NCBI RefSeq assembly: GCF_022698165.1
Contig: NZ_JALDAY010000001.1
Span: 744,001-808,000, forward strand
Direction of reading: 5' to 3'
DNA length: 64,000 nt
Origin: Streptomyces cylindrosporus
GTDB taxonomy: Bacteria > Actinomycetota > Actinomycetes > Streptomycetales > Streptomycetaceae
The notes below the pieces were generated by a model that made no database searches, had not been told where the DNA came from, and saw only the letters and a list, made by a program, of their open reading frames with translations. This document shows, piece by piece, positions 50,418-59,243 of this stretch (position 1 is its first letter; every line of letters begins with the position of its first letter). The position numbers and the translations under genes are program-made.

Positions 50418-52355
50418 TCAGCGGCGGCCGAACGAGGTGACGTAGCCGTTCGCGGGCGTGCCCACGCCGGTGACGTCGTCGTAGCCCTTGACCGCGGACA
50501 GCGAGCTGTCCTTGCCGAGGCTGCGGACCGAGGTGATCAGACCGTCCGTGGCGTCGTAGCCGTTGGCGAAGTCCACGCGGGCCTCCGCCAGGCCGGAGCC
50601 CGTCGGGTTGTCGGTCACGTCGTGGTACGCCTTCGACCCGTACTTGGAGTAGATCAGCGGGTTGGCGAAACCGATCGCCTTGCCGCCGCGCGCCTCCTGG
50701 GCCAGGGCCTGCACGGCCGCGATCACCGGAGCGGCGAGCGAGGTGCCGCCGATGCGGTACTCGTCGTAGCCCAGGGTCCCGTCCGGGAGGGTCTGGGTCT
50801 GGCCCACCTTGAAGCCGGTGTTCGGGTCGGCGACCGCCGAGATGTCGGGCACGACGCGGTTGCCGGCGGCGCTGTTGGCCGTGGCGAGCGCGTTCGGGAC
50901 GACACCCTTCTGGTAGTAGGGCTCGGCGACCGTCTTGCTGGTGCCGCCGCCCGCACCCGAGGTGAACGCGCCGGGGAAGTCGGTCCAGCTCTTGCCGTCC
51001 GCGGACAGCACGGCCTTCTCGGTGCCCCAGCCGGTCTCCCACTGGTACTTGTCGCCCTTGCCGACCGCCAGCGAGGTACCGCCGACCGCCGTCACCCAGG
51101 CCGAGTTGGCGGGGGTGTCGACCTGCTTCGTACCGGTGTTGGCGACCTCGTCGCCGTTGTCACCGGAGGAGAAGTAGAAGCCGATGCCCTCGACCGCGCC
51201 GAACTGGAAGACCTGGTCGTAGGCGGCCGCGAGGTCCGGCGTCTGGTTGGCCTCGATGTCGCCCCACGAGTTGGAGACGATGTCGGCGAGGTGGTTGTCG
51301 ACCACCTTGCTCAGCGAGTCCAGCAGGTCGTCGTCGTAGCAGGACGCGGCGCCCACGTACGTGACGTCCGCGGCCGGCGCGACCGCGTGCACGGCCTCGA
51401 CGTCGAGGGTCTCCTCGCCGTACCAGCCGGCCGCCCCGCACTCGTCGGTCTTGGTGTAGTTCTTGGGCAGCACCTGGTGCAGCTGCCCGGTCGACCACTT
51501 GGCGTCGCCGTGCTTCGACGCGTACGTCTGCGCGTCGAACGCGATGTACGGCGAGGCGTAGGCGTCCGTGATGGCGACGCGGACGCCCTTGCCGGTGTAG
51601 CTGCCCGCACCGTAGGCGGCGCGCAGCTGCTTGCCGGTGTAGCCCTGGATCGCGTACGGGATCTTCGAGCCGTAGGCCTCGGGCAGCGTGCTCGCGATGT
51701 TCGAGCCGTAGTACGAGGAGAACGGCCCGGAGTTGCGGAACACGGTCTCCGGCGGCGGCAGCTGGTCGTCGTGGGTCGCCTTGTGCGGAGCGTTGTCCAG
51801 GCCGGTGACGGTCAGGACGGCGCCGTTCAGACTGTCCGGGGCGGAGGCGGCCTTCGCCGGTGCCCGGTAGGTCTTCGAACCCTTGGCGTAGTTGTGCAGC
51901 TGGGTGCCGAACGCCTTCTCGGCGGCGGCCACGTCACCGGTGACGGAGACGTAGTGCTGCGTGACGCCGGTGACCTTCAGGCCGGAGGCCGTCAGCCACG
52001 ACTTGACCGCCGCCACCTGGGCCTTGGTCGCACCGAAGGCGGCCTGCGCCTTCTTGGCGCTCAGGTACTTGCCGTACAACGGCGAGCTCGGGTCGGACAC
52101 GGCCTTCGCGTAGGCGGCGAGGCCGTTGGCGTTCCGGCCGGCGAGGTAGACCCGGAGGCTGACCTGGGCGCCGTTCGAGGCGTCGCCCTTGTCCGCCTTG
52201 GCCGTGGCCCACGCGGGCCTGGTGCCCGCGAGGGCGTCCCGGCCCGGGTTGTCCGCGGCGTGCGCCGCGGGTATGCCGAGCGCCAGCGCACCGGCGACCA
52301 TGGGCAGTGTTGCCGCCATGCTCACGGCGCGCAGTCTGGCGCGGTTGGATCTCAT
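50418..52355 (-). CDS. Secreted S53 family (sedolisin) peptidase
   Basis: A 645-residue pro-enzyme. The Sec signal peptide ends at HAAD near residue 35. An activation propeptide (about 40-200) has the family block YLSAKKAQAAFGAT. The catalytic domain contains Glu and Asp in GEETLDVEAVHA (near 317-321) and the Ser nucleophile in GGTSLAAP (near 537). The C-terminal calcium site is DDVTGVGTPANG. Sedolisins are acid serine-carboxyl proteases that digest external protein. It stands alone with its own terminator. The 256-base upstream gap holds a hairpin but no recognised operator. Confidence 0.92.
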   Translation of the reverse strand: MRSNRARLRAVSMAATLPMVAGALALGIPAAHAADNPGRDALAGTRPAWATAKADKGDASNGAQVSLRVYLAGRNANGLAAYAKAVSDPSSPLYGKYLSAKKAQAAFGATKAQVAAVKSWLTASGLKVTGVTQHYVSVTGDVAAAEKAFGTQLHNYAKGSKTYRAPAKAASAPDSLNGAVLTVTGLDNAPHKATHDDQLPPPETVFRNSGPFSSYYGSNIASTLPEAYGSKIPYAIQGYTGKQLRAAYGAGSYTGKGVRVAITDAYASPYIAFDAQTYASKHGDAKWSTGQLHQVLPKNYTKTDECGAAGWYGEETLDVEAVHAVAPAADVTYVGAASCYDDDLLDSLSKVVDNHLADIVSNSWGDIEANQTPDLAAAYDQVFQFGAVEGIGFYFSSGDNGDEVANTGTKQVDTPANSAWVTAVGGTSLAVGKGDKYQWETGWGTEKAVLSADGKSWTDFPGAFTSGAGGGTSKTVAEPYYQKGVVPNALATANSAAGNRVVPDISAVADPNTGFKVGQTQTLPDGTLGYDEYRIGGTSLAAPVIAAVQALAQEARGGKAIGFANPLIYSKYGSKAYHDVTDNPTGSGLAEARVDFANGYDATDGLITSVRSLGKDSSLSAVKGYDDVTGVGTPANGYVTSFGRR

Positions 52356-52515
52356 AGAACCCCCTGCGATGCGGTTCTTCGCATGTGTGGTTGGTCGTCG
52401 CAGTGATCCGCGTTGACGACCCGCTCCGCGGCGGAGGCGCGGGCAGTGGATCAAGCGATGGGGGTCACTCTTTCGATGAACCGTTCATGCCAGGGGAATG
52501 AAAAGGCCAAGGAAA

Positions 52516-52548
52516 CCCCAAGTGGCGTCAATTGCGGCGCCTTTGGGG
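52516..52548. terminator. Hairpin between the sedolisin and DUF305 genes
   Basis: CCCCAA (52516-52521) pairs with TTGGGG (52543-52548), and an inner GGCG/CGCC pair extends the stem. It could terminate the DUF305 transcript that runs leftwards. The remainder of 52356-52611 shows nothing I can name. Confidence 0.35.
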
Positions 52549-52611
52549 CGATTTCGACGGCCCCCGGAGTGTTGCGGCATGATTGCGATCGCCGGGGAAC
52601 CCTTGCCGACG

Positions 52612-53241
52612 TCAGTCGCGCGCTTTCGCGCCGCGCTCCTTGAGCATGTCCGCCATCAGGTCGATCTCCGACTGCTGAGCATCGACCATGCCCTGGGCCA
52701 GCCGCTTCTCCACGCCGACCGTGCACTTGGACACACAGCCCTCGGCCATGTGGATGCCGCCCTTGTGATGGTCCGTCATGAGCTGGAGGTAGAAGACCTC
52801 GGCCTGCTTGCCGCTGAGCGTCCCCAGTTTCTTCAGCTCGGTGTTGGTCGCCATGCCCGGCATCAGCGCGCCGTCCTTGCCGGAGGCCATGTCGCCCATG
52901 CCCATCCAGGTCATCGGCGGATCGGCCGACACCTTCGGCAGCCCCCACAGGTCCAGCCAGCCCAGCAGCATGCCGCGCTGGTTGGCCTGCGTCTGCGCGA
53001 TGTCGTAGGCGAGGCGCCGTACTTCCTCGTTCTTCGTGCGGTCGCGGACGATGTACGACATCTCGACGGCCTGCTGGTGATGGACCGCCATGTCCCGGGC
53101 GAACCCGGCGTCCGCCGAGTCCGCGGCCGGTGTCCCCGGGCCGGAGCCGCCGTCCTCGGCGACCGCGTACGTGATCGCGCCGGCCGCGACCAGCACCGCC
53201 GCCGCGGTCCCGGCGATCCACCCGATGTGCTGCCTCTTCAC
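52612..53241 (-). CDS. DUF305 family protein, membrane anchored
   Basis: A 209-residue protein with an N-terminal membrane helix (IGWIAGTAAAVLVAAGAITYAV). A DUF305 domain follows, showing two His/Met-rich repeats: FARDMAVHHQQAVEMS and YLQLMTDHHKGGIHMAEGC. The four-helix fold with HH and Met clusters suggests metal binding, often linked to copper. GTG start at 53241, one base after the stop of the DUF3105 gene, so the two are translationally coupled. Its role is not established in the literature I can recall. Confidence 0.82.
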   Translation of the reverse strand: MKRQHIGWIAGTAAAVLVAAGAITYAVAEDGGSGPGTPAADSADAGFARDMAVHHQQAVEMSYIVRDRTKNEEVRRLAYDIAQTQANQRGMLLGWLDLWGLPKVSADPPMTWMGMGDMASGKDGALMPGMATNTELKKLGTLSGKQAEVFYLQLMTDHHKGGIHMAEGCVSKCTVGVEKRLAQGMVDAQQSEIDLMADMLKERGAKARD

Positions 53242-53242
53242 G

Positions 53243-53926
53243 TCACATCGTCCCGCCGGTGCACGAGGCACCCGGCTCCGGCGTCTGGTCGCCCTGCACA
53301 TACGTCTCGAAGAACTTCGCGACCTTCGGGTCGTCGGCGCTCGTCACGCTGAGCTGGTGCCCCCACGCCGACAGCTCGATCGGCGAGGTCTGGTTCGCGT
53401 ACGGGCTCATCAGCGAGTACGGCGTCTGCTTCACCTTCGCCGCCAGCGTGTCCACGTCGGACTTCTTCGCCTTGTCGGTGTACGTCACCCAGACCGCGCC
53501 GTGCTCCAGCGCGTGCACGGCGTTCTCGTCGTGCACGGCCTTGGTGTAGACGTTGCCGTTGCAGTTGAGCCAGACCTGGTTGTGGTTGCCGCCGACCGGC
53601 GGGTGCATCGGGTAGCTCACGGTGCCCTGGACGTGGTTGCGGGACAGCTTGCCCGTCCAGGTCCGCACGCCGTTCTTGTCGGCGGTGGTGAAGTGCCCGG
53701 AGTCCCCGGAGGTGCCGCCCTTGGAGTCGCTCGCGGTGTCCGACTTCTTGTCGTCGCCCTGCGACTTCACCACGAAGACCCCGCCGACCACCAGGGCGGC
53801 GACGACGACCGTGCTCGCCGCGATCACCAGGATCCGGTTGCGCCGCTCACGGGCCTGCTCGGCGCGCCGCATCTCTTCTATACGTGCCTTGCGCGCCGCG
53901 TTGCTGGGCTTGTTGCCGGAGGCCAT
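53243..53926 (-). CDS. DUF3105 family membrane-anchored protein
   Basis: A 227-residue protein. A cytoplasmic basic N-terminus (RKARIEEMRRAEQARERR) is followed by one membrane helix (ILVIAASTVVVAALVVGGVFVV), a Ser/Asp/Lys linker and an extracytoplasmic DUF3105 domain. That domain contains PMHPPVGGNHNQVWLNCNG (His, Asn and Cys cluster) and HALEHGAVWVTY, a pattern suggesting a metal site with Cys and His. It is the first gene of a two-gene operon with DUF305. The partner and location fit a role in metal handling outside the membrane, but this is inferred. Confidence 0.82.
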   Translation of the reverse strand: MASGNKPSNAARKARIEEMRRAEQARERRNRILVIAASTVVVAALVVGGVFVVKSQGDDKKSDTASDSKGGTSGDSGHFTTADKNGVRTWTGKLSRNHVQGTVSYPMHPPVGGNHNQVWLNCNGNVYTKAVHDENAVHALEHGAVWVTYTDKAKKSDVDTLAAKVKQTPYSLMSPYANQTSPIELSAWGHQLSVTSADDPKVAKFFETYVQGDQTPEPGASCTGGTM

Positions 53927-54229
53927 CGGGTGTCCTTCTTGGGGGAAAAGGGACTGCTGGGCCCGCTGATCCTAGTAGGACCGCCGCACAGAATGGAGGG
54001 CCGTGGGTCCGTCTGCCGGGCCGCCCATTACGGATGTCGGTGCGAGCAGGCAAGATGGGCGGTGAGCAGTACACCCGCGGTTGGTGAGGCGTTCAGCCCG
54101 GAGCCGGTCGGCCGATCATGGTCGGCAACGCGTATGAAACGCTGTTGTGGTGTGATGCTCAGGTGCCCGACCGCCTCCTGCGGGACCCGGAGACAGGCGG
54201 CCTGACCAGCAAGGATGGGGAAGCGGAAG
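53927..54229. other. Divergent intergenic region between the DUF3105 and glnA2 genes
   Basis: About 300 bases without a supported gene. A short open frame from 54118 runs into glnA2 in another frame and is not convincing. A weak GlnR-like half site (GCAAC, 6 bases, GAAAC at 54125-54140) is present but lacks the conserved T. No palindrome stands out. Confidence 0.5.
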
Positions 54230-55591
54230 ATGGACAAGCAGCAGGAGTTCGTGCTCCGGACCTTGGAGGAGCGCGACATCCGGTTCGTACGCCTGTGGTT
54301 CACGGACGTGCTGGGCTTCCTCAAGTCCGTCGCCGTGGCCCCCGCCGAGCTGGAACAGGCCTTCGACGAGGGCATCGGCTTCGACGGCTCGGCCATCGAG
54401 GGCTTCGCCCGCGTATACGAATCCGACATGATCGCCAAGCCGGATCCGTCGACGTTCCAGGTCCTGCCCTGGCGCGCGGAGGCCCCCGGCACGGCCCGGA
54501 TGTTCTGCGACATCCTCATGCCGGACGGCTCCCCGTCCTTCGCCGACCCGCGCTACGTCCTCAAGCGCGCCCTGACCCGCGGCTCCGACCTGGGCTTCAC
54601 CTTCTACACCCACCCCGAGATCGAGTTCTTCCTGCTGAAGGACCGCCCCCTCGACGGCACGCGCCCGACGCCCGCCGACAACTCCGGCTACTTCGACCAC
54701 ACCCCGCAGAACATCGGCATGGACTTCCGCCGCCAGGCGATCACCATGCTGGAGTCGATGGGTATCTCGGTCGAGTTCTCCCACCACGAGGGCGCGCCGG
54801 GCCAGCAGGAGATCGACCTCCGGTACGCGGACGCGCTGTCCACGGCCGACAACATCATGACGTTCCGCCTGGTCATGAAGCAGGTGGCGCTGGAGCAGGG
54901 GGTCCAGGCGACCTTCATGCCCAAGCCGTTCTCGGAGCACCCGGGCAGCGGCATGCACACGCACCTGTCGCTCTTCGAGGGCGACCGCAACGCCTTCTAC
55001 GAGTCCGGCTCGGAGTACCAGCTCTCCAAGGTCGGCCGCTCCTTCATCGCGGGCCTGCTGCGCCACGCGGCGGAGATCTCCGCGGTCACCAACCAGTGGG
55101 TGAACTCCTACAAGCGCATCTGGGGCGGCTCGGAGCGCACGGCGGGCGCCGGCGGCGAGGCCCCGTCCTACATCTGCTGGGGCCACAACAACCGCTCGGC
55201 CCTCGTCCGCGTCCCGATGTACAAGCCCGGCAAGACGGGCTCGGCCCGGGTCGAGGTCCGCTCCCTGGACTCCGGCGCGAACCCGTACCTGGCGTACGCG
55301 ACCCTCCTGGCCGCCGGCCTCAAGGGCATCGAGGAGGGCTACGAGCTCCCGCCGGGCGCGGAGGACGACGTCTGGGCCCTGTCCGACGCGGAGCGCCGGG
55401 CGATGGGCATCGAGCCCCTGCCCCAGAACCTGGGCGAGGCCCTGACCCTGATGGAGCGCAGCGACCTGGTCGCCGAGACCCTGGGCGAGCACGTCTTCGA
55501 CTTCTTCCTGCGCAACAAGCGCCAGGAGTGGGAGGAGTACCGCTCGGAGGTCACGGCGTTCGAGCTGCGGAAGAACCTGCCGGTGCTGTAG
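54230..55591 (+). CDS. glnA2: Glutamine synthetase-like GlnA2 (gamma-glutamylpolyamine synthetase)
   Basis: A 453-residue type I glutamine synthetase fold. Blocks: GIGFDGSAIEGFARVYESDM near residue 50, then THPEIEFFLLKD (metal Glu), KPFSEHPGSGMHTHLS (ATP and metal) and NNRSALVRVPMYKPG. The sequence matches, from memory, GlnA2 of S. coelicolor, which glutamylates polyamines rather than ammonia and lets the cell use or detoxify putrescine and spermidine. A Tyr in EEGYELPPG occupies the region of the adenylylation loop of true GSI. The start at 54230 (MDKQQEF) is preferred over an ATG 15 bases upstream. Confidence 0.92.
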   Translation: MDKQQEFVLRTLEERDIRFVRLWFTDVLGFLKSVAVAPAELEQAFDEGIGFDGSAIEGFARVYESDMIAKPDPSTFQVLPWRAEAPGTARMFCDILMPDGSPSFADPRYVLKRALTRGSDLGFTFYTHPEIEFFLLKDRPLDGTRPTPADNSGYFDHTPQNIGMDFRRQAITMLESMGISVEFSHHEGAPGQQEIDLRYADALSTADNIMTFRLVMKQVALEQGVQATFMPKPFSEHPGSGMHTHLSLFEGDRNAFYESGSEYQLSKVGRSFIAGLLRHAAEISAVTNQWVNSYKRIWGGSERTAGAGGEAPSYICWGHNNRSALVRVPMYKPGKTGSARVEVRSLDSGANPYLAYATLLAAGLKGIEEGYELPPGAEDDVWALSDAERRAMGIEPLPQNLGEALTLMERSDLVAETLGEHVFDFFLRNKRQEWEEYRSEVTAFELRKNLPVL

Positions 55592-55620
55592 GGGCAGGTC
55601 GGGGCGGGTTTCCCGCCCCA

Positions 55621-55661
55621 CCCATCTCACCGCCGGGGCGGCTTCGTGGTAGTGAGATGGG
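55621..55661 (+). terminator. Inverted repeat covering the end of the glnA2 unit and the next start codon
   Basis: A perfect 10-bp inverted repeat (CCCATCTCAC 55621-55630, GTGAGATGGG 55652-55661) with a 21-base loop. The right arm contains the ATG at 55657 of the small downstream gene. It may be a glnA2 terminator, or an RNA fold that hides the start codon. Confidence 0.5.
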
Positions 55662-55890
55662 TATGTCGGACGAACGGGGTACGACCGGCCGGCTGCGGGC
55701 CCTTCGGGCCCGCCGCTGGGTGAGGTTGGTCTGGGTGGTGCTGTGCTTCGGCGCCGCCGCTTTGGTCTCGCACTTCTGGTTGGGCGAGTCCTGGAGCCAG
55801 GTGGCGTGGCTGGCCGTTTCGCTGTCGGTCGTGGTGGGGGCTGTCGTGGAGGTCAGGGAGCGAAGGCGGACGGAGCGGCAGGGCGACTGA
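55657..55890 (+). CDS. Small membrane protein, unknown function
   Basis: A 77-residue protein with a basic N-terminal stretch (RLRALRARRWVRLVW) and two hydrophobic segments (VWVVLCFGAAALVSHFWLG and VAWLAVSLSVVVGAVVEV), and a charged tail. The start ATG at 55657 lies inside the right arm of an inverted repeat; ATG at 55663 is the alternative. It is co-directional with glnA2, 65 bases after its stop. No family recognised. Confidence 0.6.
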   Translation: MGMSDERGTTGRLRALRARRWVRLVWVVLCFGAAALVSHFWLGESWSQVAWLAVSLSVVVGAVVEVRERRRTERQGD

Positions 55891-55893
55891 GGG

Positions 55894-56916
55894 TCAGCCG
55901 CCGACGTACGCGGGAGACACGGCCGCCGTGCTGATGCGCCGCGGCCTTCCCGTGCCGTCCGCCGGGACCGTGTAGAGGTCCGCGCCGTAGTCGCCGGGCA
56001 GGGCGTACACCAGGGTGCGCGAGTCCTTCCAGACCGCCTGGTCGTCGACGCTTCGGGACTCCGCGAGGGCCGTTTCGCGCATCGTGCGCAGGTCCAGGAC
56101 GTACAGGTGCCAGGGTGCGTCCTTCGGGAGGCCCCGCACCCGCTTCTTGTACGCGATGCGCGTGCCGTCGGGGGACAGGGACGGGCATTCGACGTTCGTG
56201 TGGAGGGTCGTGACCGTGCGGGTTCGCAGGTCGCCTCGGACCAGGTAGGTCTTGCCCTTCGTCGCCAGCGTCGCGTAGAAGGTGCGGTCGTCGGAGGCGA
56301 AGGTCACGCCCCAGAAGTTCACGTCCGCCGCACGGTAGTCGTGGCCGTCCTTGACGACGCGGTACGCCTCCAGGGACGGGGTCAGTCTGCCCGTTCGGAC
56401 GTCCACGATCGCCGCGCGCGTCGAGAAGTTCGTACCCGCGTACGAGTCCCCGCCCACGAAGGCCGTCCAGGCCGCGTAGTGGCCCGTGGGGGAGACGCGG
56501 GCGCGGGACGGGATGCCCGGGACGTCGTACTTCGCCCTCGTCCTCAGGTCCGCGTCCAGGATGAGCGCCCGGTACGTGTCCGAGACCGCCCCGTGCACGG
56601 CCTGCAGGCACACCCCTGTGCCCGAAGCGGCGTAGAAGCGCAGGCACTTGACGCCGGAGGCCGTGCGCGGGCCGGAAGGGTTCGCGGCGGGGACAGTGGT
56701 CAGTTCGTCGCGGTGTGGGCCCCAGGCCATGTTGCGGAAGACCATGCTGCCGGGGGAGGTGAGAGTGACCCTTCCCTCGGTCACGCTCGGGCCGCCCGGC
56801 TGGGCCTGGTCGCGGCGGTCCGCGCGCGCCGACGCGTGCAGGATCGAGGCCACGGCCACCGCCGCGAGCGCGAGCACCGCCGCGGCGAGTACCAGGATGC
56901 GGTTGCGCAGTGTCAT
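55894..56916 (-). CDS. Secreted or membrane-anchored TolB-like beta-propeller protein
   Basis: A 340-residue protein with an N-terminal hydrophobic segment (ILVLAAAVLALAAVAVASIL) that is a signal or anchor. A domain with propeller-like repeats follows: MAWGPHRDELT, SPTGHYAAWTAF, CPSLSPDGTRIAY and AVWKDSRTLVYALPG. The SPDGTRIAY block is typical of TolB/WD40-like repeats. No catalytic residues are seen. It overlaps the upstream MFS gene by 4 bases (ATGA), so the pair is translated together. Function unknown; perhaps an extracytoplasmic binding partner of the transporter. Confidence 0.7.
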   Translation of the reverse strand: MTLRNRILVLAAAVLALAAVAVASILHASARADRRDQAQPGGPSVTEGRVTLTSPGSMVFRNMAWGPHRDELTTVPAANPSGPRTASGVKCLRFYAASGTGVCLQAVHGAVSDTYRALILDADLRTRAKYDVPGIPSRARVSPTGHYAAWTAFVGGDSYAGTNFSTRAAIVDVRTGRLTPSLEAYRVVKDGHDYRAADVNFWGVTFASDDRTFYATLATKGKTYLVRGDLRTRTVTTLHTNVECPSLSPDGTRIAYKKRVRGLPKDAPWHLYVLDLRTMRETALAESRSVDDQAVWKDSRTLVYALPGDYGADLYTVPADGTGRPRRISTAAVSPAYVGG

Positions 56917-58208
56917 GCCGTCGCCTCCCGGGGCCGCAGCGCCGTCAGGGACACCGTCGCGCACAGTGCCAGCGCCACCGTCGACGCCAGCAGCGCCGTA
57001 CGGTCGCCCCACATGCTCCATGCCGCGCCGAAGCCCAGTGAGCACGCGAACCGGGCCATGGCCTGTCCGGTCTGTACGACCGCCAGGCCCGAGGAGCGCA
57101 GTTCCTCGGGCACGCTGTCCGAGGCCGCCGCCATCAGCACGCCGTCGGTCGCCGCGTAGAAGGTGCCGTGCAGGAGCAGTACCGCGTACGGGAGCGCGGG
57201 GCCGTGCCAGGAGGTGAGGAGCAGGGCGTACGCCAGGAGCAGCGCCGCGTGTCCCGCCAGGAAGACCCGCCAGCGGCCCGCTCGGTCCGCGAGCCGCCCG
57301 AGCGGCATCGCCAGCAGCAGGAACGCCGCCGCCGTGCCCAGCGGGAGCAGTGCGAACCAGCGGTCGGGGACGCCCAGGCGCCGCTGGAGGAGGAGGTAGA
57401 CGAAGGAGTCGCTCACCGTCGCCAGGCCGAGGAGCAGCGCGCAGATCGTGATACGGCGCAGGTCGCGCCCGCGGAGGAGGCCGAGGGCGGCACGGATGGT
57501 GGGGCGGGAAGGGGTGTCGGTCGCCGGCACCCGTGGCGAAGGTGATGCCCCCGGCACGAACAGCACCAGCACCAGCACCAGCACCCCCACCACCGCCACG
57601 CAGAAGCTCACCGTGAACACCGCGTCGTAGCCGTCCACCGTCGCCCGCAGGATCAGGAACGCGACCAGTGGGCCCAGCAGTGCGCCCGCCGTGTCCATCG
57701 CGCGGTGTACGCCGAAGGCCCGGCCGCGGGTCTCGGGGGTCGAGGAGAGCGAGATCAGCGCGTCGCGGGGGGCCGTGCGCAGGCCCTTGCCGGTGCGGTC
57801 GGCCGCCAGGATCAGGCCGATGGGGGTGAGGGAGGTGGCCAGCAGCAGAAGTGGCTTGCAGGCCGCCGAGATGCCGTAGCCCAGGCCCGCCACCCACTTG
57901 TGGCGACCGCCGCCGCGGTCGGCGAGGTGGCCGCCGGCCAGCCGTACCAGGGCCGAGAAGCCGTTGTAGATGCCGTCCAGGAGCCCGAAGCCCAGGGGGG
58001 ACAGGCCGAGGCCGGCCACCAGGTAGAGGGGGAGGACCGCGGTCACCATCTCGGAGGACACGTCGGTGATCAGGCTGACCGTGCCGAGTGCGAGGACCGT
58101 GGGGGCGACCGCGGTGCGGTACCGCCCGGCGGAGACTCGCCGGGTGGTACCTTCCGCGGACGCCTGCGCAGCAGTGCTTGTGCTTGCGCGGCTGTCCGCT
58201 ACGTACAT
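56913..58208 (-). CDS. MFS transporter
   Basis: A 431-residue, 12-helix MFS permease. Key blocks are LGTVSLITDVSSEMVTAVLP, RLAGGHLADRGGGRHKWV (motif A) and AADRTGKGLRTAPRDALI. These resemble a branch of uncharacterised actinobacterial exporters (the first block resembles the TDxSSEM type). The substrate is unknown. It sits between a secreted phosphoesterase (gap 1 base) and the propeller protein (overlap), forming a three-gene operon. Confidence 0.85.
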   Translation of the reverse strand: MYVADSRASTSTAAQASAEGTTRRVSAGRYRTAVAPTVLALGTVSLITDVSSEMVTAVLPLYLVAGLGLSPLGFGLLDGIYNGFSALVRLAGGHLADRGGGRHKWVAGLGYGISAACKPLLLLATSLTPIGLILAADRTGKGLRTAPRDALISLSSTPETRGRAFGVHRAMDTAGALLGPLVAFLILRATVDGYDAVFTVSFCVAVVGVLVLVLVLFVPGASPSPRVPATDTPSRPTIRAALGLLRGRDLRRITICALLLGLATVSDSFVYLLLQRRLGVPDRWFALLPLGTAAAFLLLAMPLGRLADRAGRWRVFLAGHAALLLAYALLLTSWHGPALPYAVLLLHGTFYAATDGVLMAAASDSVPEELRSSGLAVVQTGQAMARFACSLGFGAAWSMWGDRTALLASTVALALCATVSLTALRPREATA

Positions 58209-58209
58209 G

Positions 58210-59103
58210 TCAGGAGGCCCAGATCCCCGTGATGTCGGACGCGGAGGCCGCGTTGCCGGCGTGGGTCGTCAGGCCCTGCGAGTCCTCCAGGGTGCGCAGC
58301 AGGTCGTAGTGGTTGTACGTGGTGGAGCTGCTGGAGCCCGCGGTGACCGGCTGCCCGTACAGGACCGTCGGGATGCGGTTGCCGGAGAGGCGGTTGTCCT
58401 CGTCGAAGGTGACGACGAGGAGGCTGTTGTGGGTCTTGGCCCAGGTGGCGTACGCGCCCAGGTTGTTCTTCAGCCAGGTGTCACCGGTCGACACCGAGCA
58501 GTCGTGCATGTCGCTGCACAGGTTCGGGACGACGAAGGAGACGTCCGGGAGGGTGGAGTAGTCGGTCGGGAACTGCGCGAAGGTCTTCGCGGTCGAGGTC
58601 GGGACGTTGCTGAAGCCGAACCACGGGTTGTGCTTGCGCGCGTAGTTGCCGCTGCTGCACGTCGTGGAGCCCTGGCTGGGCAGGGTCTCGTTGTAGCTGG
58701 CCCAGGTGCCGCCGGCGGCGATCACCTCGGAGGCCAGGTTGGCGGCCGAGGAGAAGCCGGGGGTCACACAGCTGTCGTCCGTGACGCCCTGGGTGGCGCC
58801 GGAGAACAGCGCGTAGTAGTTGGGCTGGCTCGGGTGGGTCTCGGCGTACGACTGGCTGAGGTTGGCGCCGCCGGTCTTCAGCGAGTTGATGTACGGGGCG
58901 CTGGAGGAGCCGATGACCTGGCTGTACGCGTGGTTCTCGAAGACCACGACGACCACGTGGTCCGGGGAGGGCACGCCGGCCGCGGCGGACGAGGAGCCGC
59001 CGAGGCCGGTCCACAGGCCGACGGCCGCCGCGGTGAAGGCGAGCGCGGACGCCACGGCCGTGCGGCCGCGGCGGAACGCCGTATGTGCAGAACTGCCGGA
59101 CAC
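58210..59103 (-). CDS. Secreted phosphoesterase (acid phosphatase/phospholipase C-like)
   Basis: A 297-residue secreted enzyme. GTG start at 59103 after GGAGG, and an export signal (AVASALAFTAAAVGLWTGL). The catalytic domain begins with DHVVVVVFENHAYSQVIG, the motif of the phosphoesterase (PLC-like) family, with metal-binding Asp/Glu/Asn. It continues with SQPNYYALFSGATQGV and LLVVTFDEDN. It would hydrolyse phosphate esters or phospholipids outside the cell. It is the first gene of the operon with the MFS and propeller genes. Confidence 0.88.
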   Translation of the reverse strand: MSGSSAHTAFRRGRTAVASALAFTAAAVGLWTGLGGSSSAAAGVPSPDHVVVVVFENHAYSQVIGSSSAPYINSLKTGGANLSQSYAETHPSQPNYYALFSGATQGVTDDSCVTPGFSSAANLASEVIAAGGTWASYNETLPSQGSTTCSSGNYARKHNPWFGFSNVPTSTAKTFAQFPTDYSTLPDVSFVVPNLCSDMHDCSVSTGDTWLKNNLGAYATWAKTHNSLLVVTFDEDNRLSGNRIPTVLYGQPVTAGSSSSTTYNHYDLLRTLEDSQGLTTHAGNAASASDITGIWAS

Positions 59104-59243
59104 ATCAACCTCCGGAGGGGGGAAGGGCGGGGGCGGCGGTGCGGACAGAGCATGCACACGCCAACATTCCCCCGCCCCACGTCACCCAACCCGCGGGGTG
59201 AAGAGCGGATGAACTAAAGTCAGGCGAATCGTTTCGACCTCAA

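Noticed and set aside
54125..54140. Possible GlnR half-site upstream of glnA2 (GCAAC, 6 bases, GAAAC)
   Set aside because: The key T of the first half is missing, the second box is poor, and glnA2 is known to respond to polyamines rather than mainly to GlnR.
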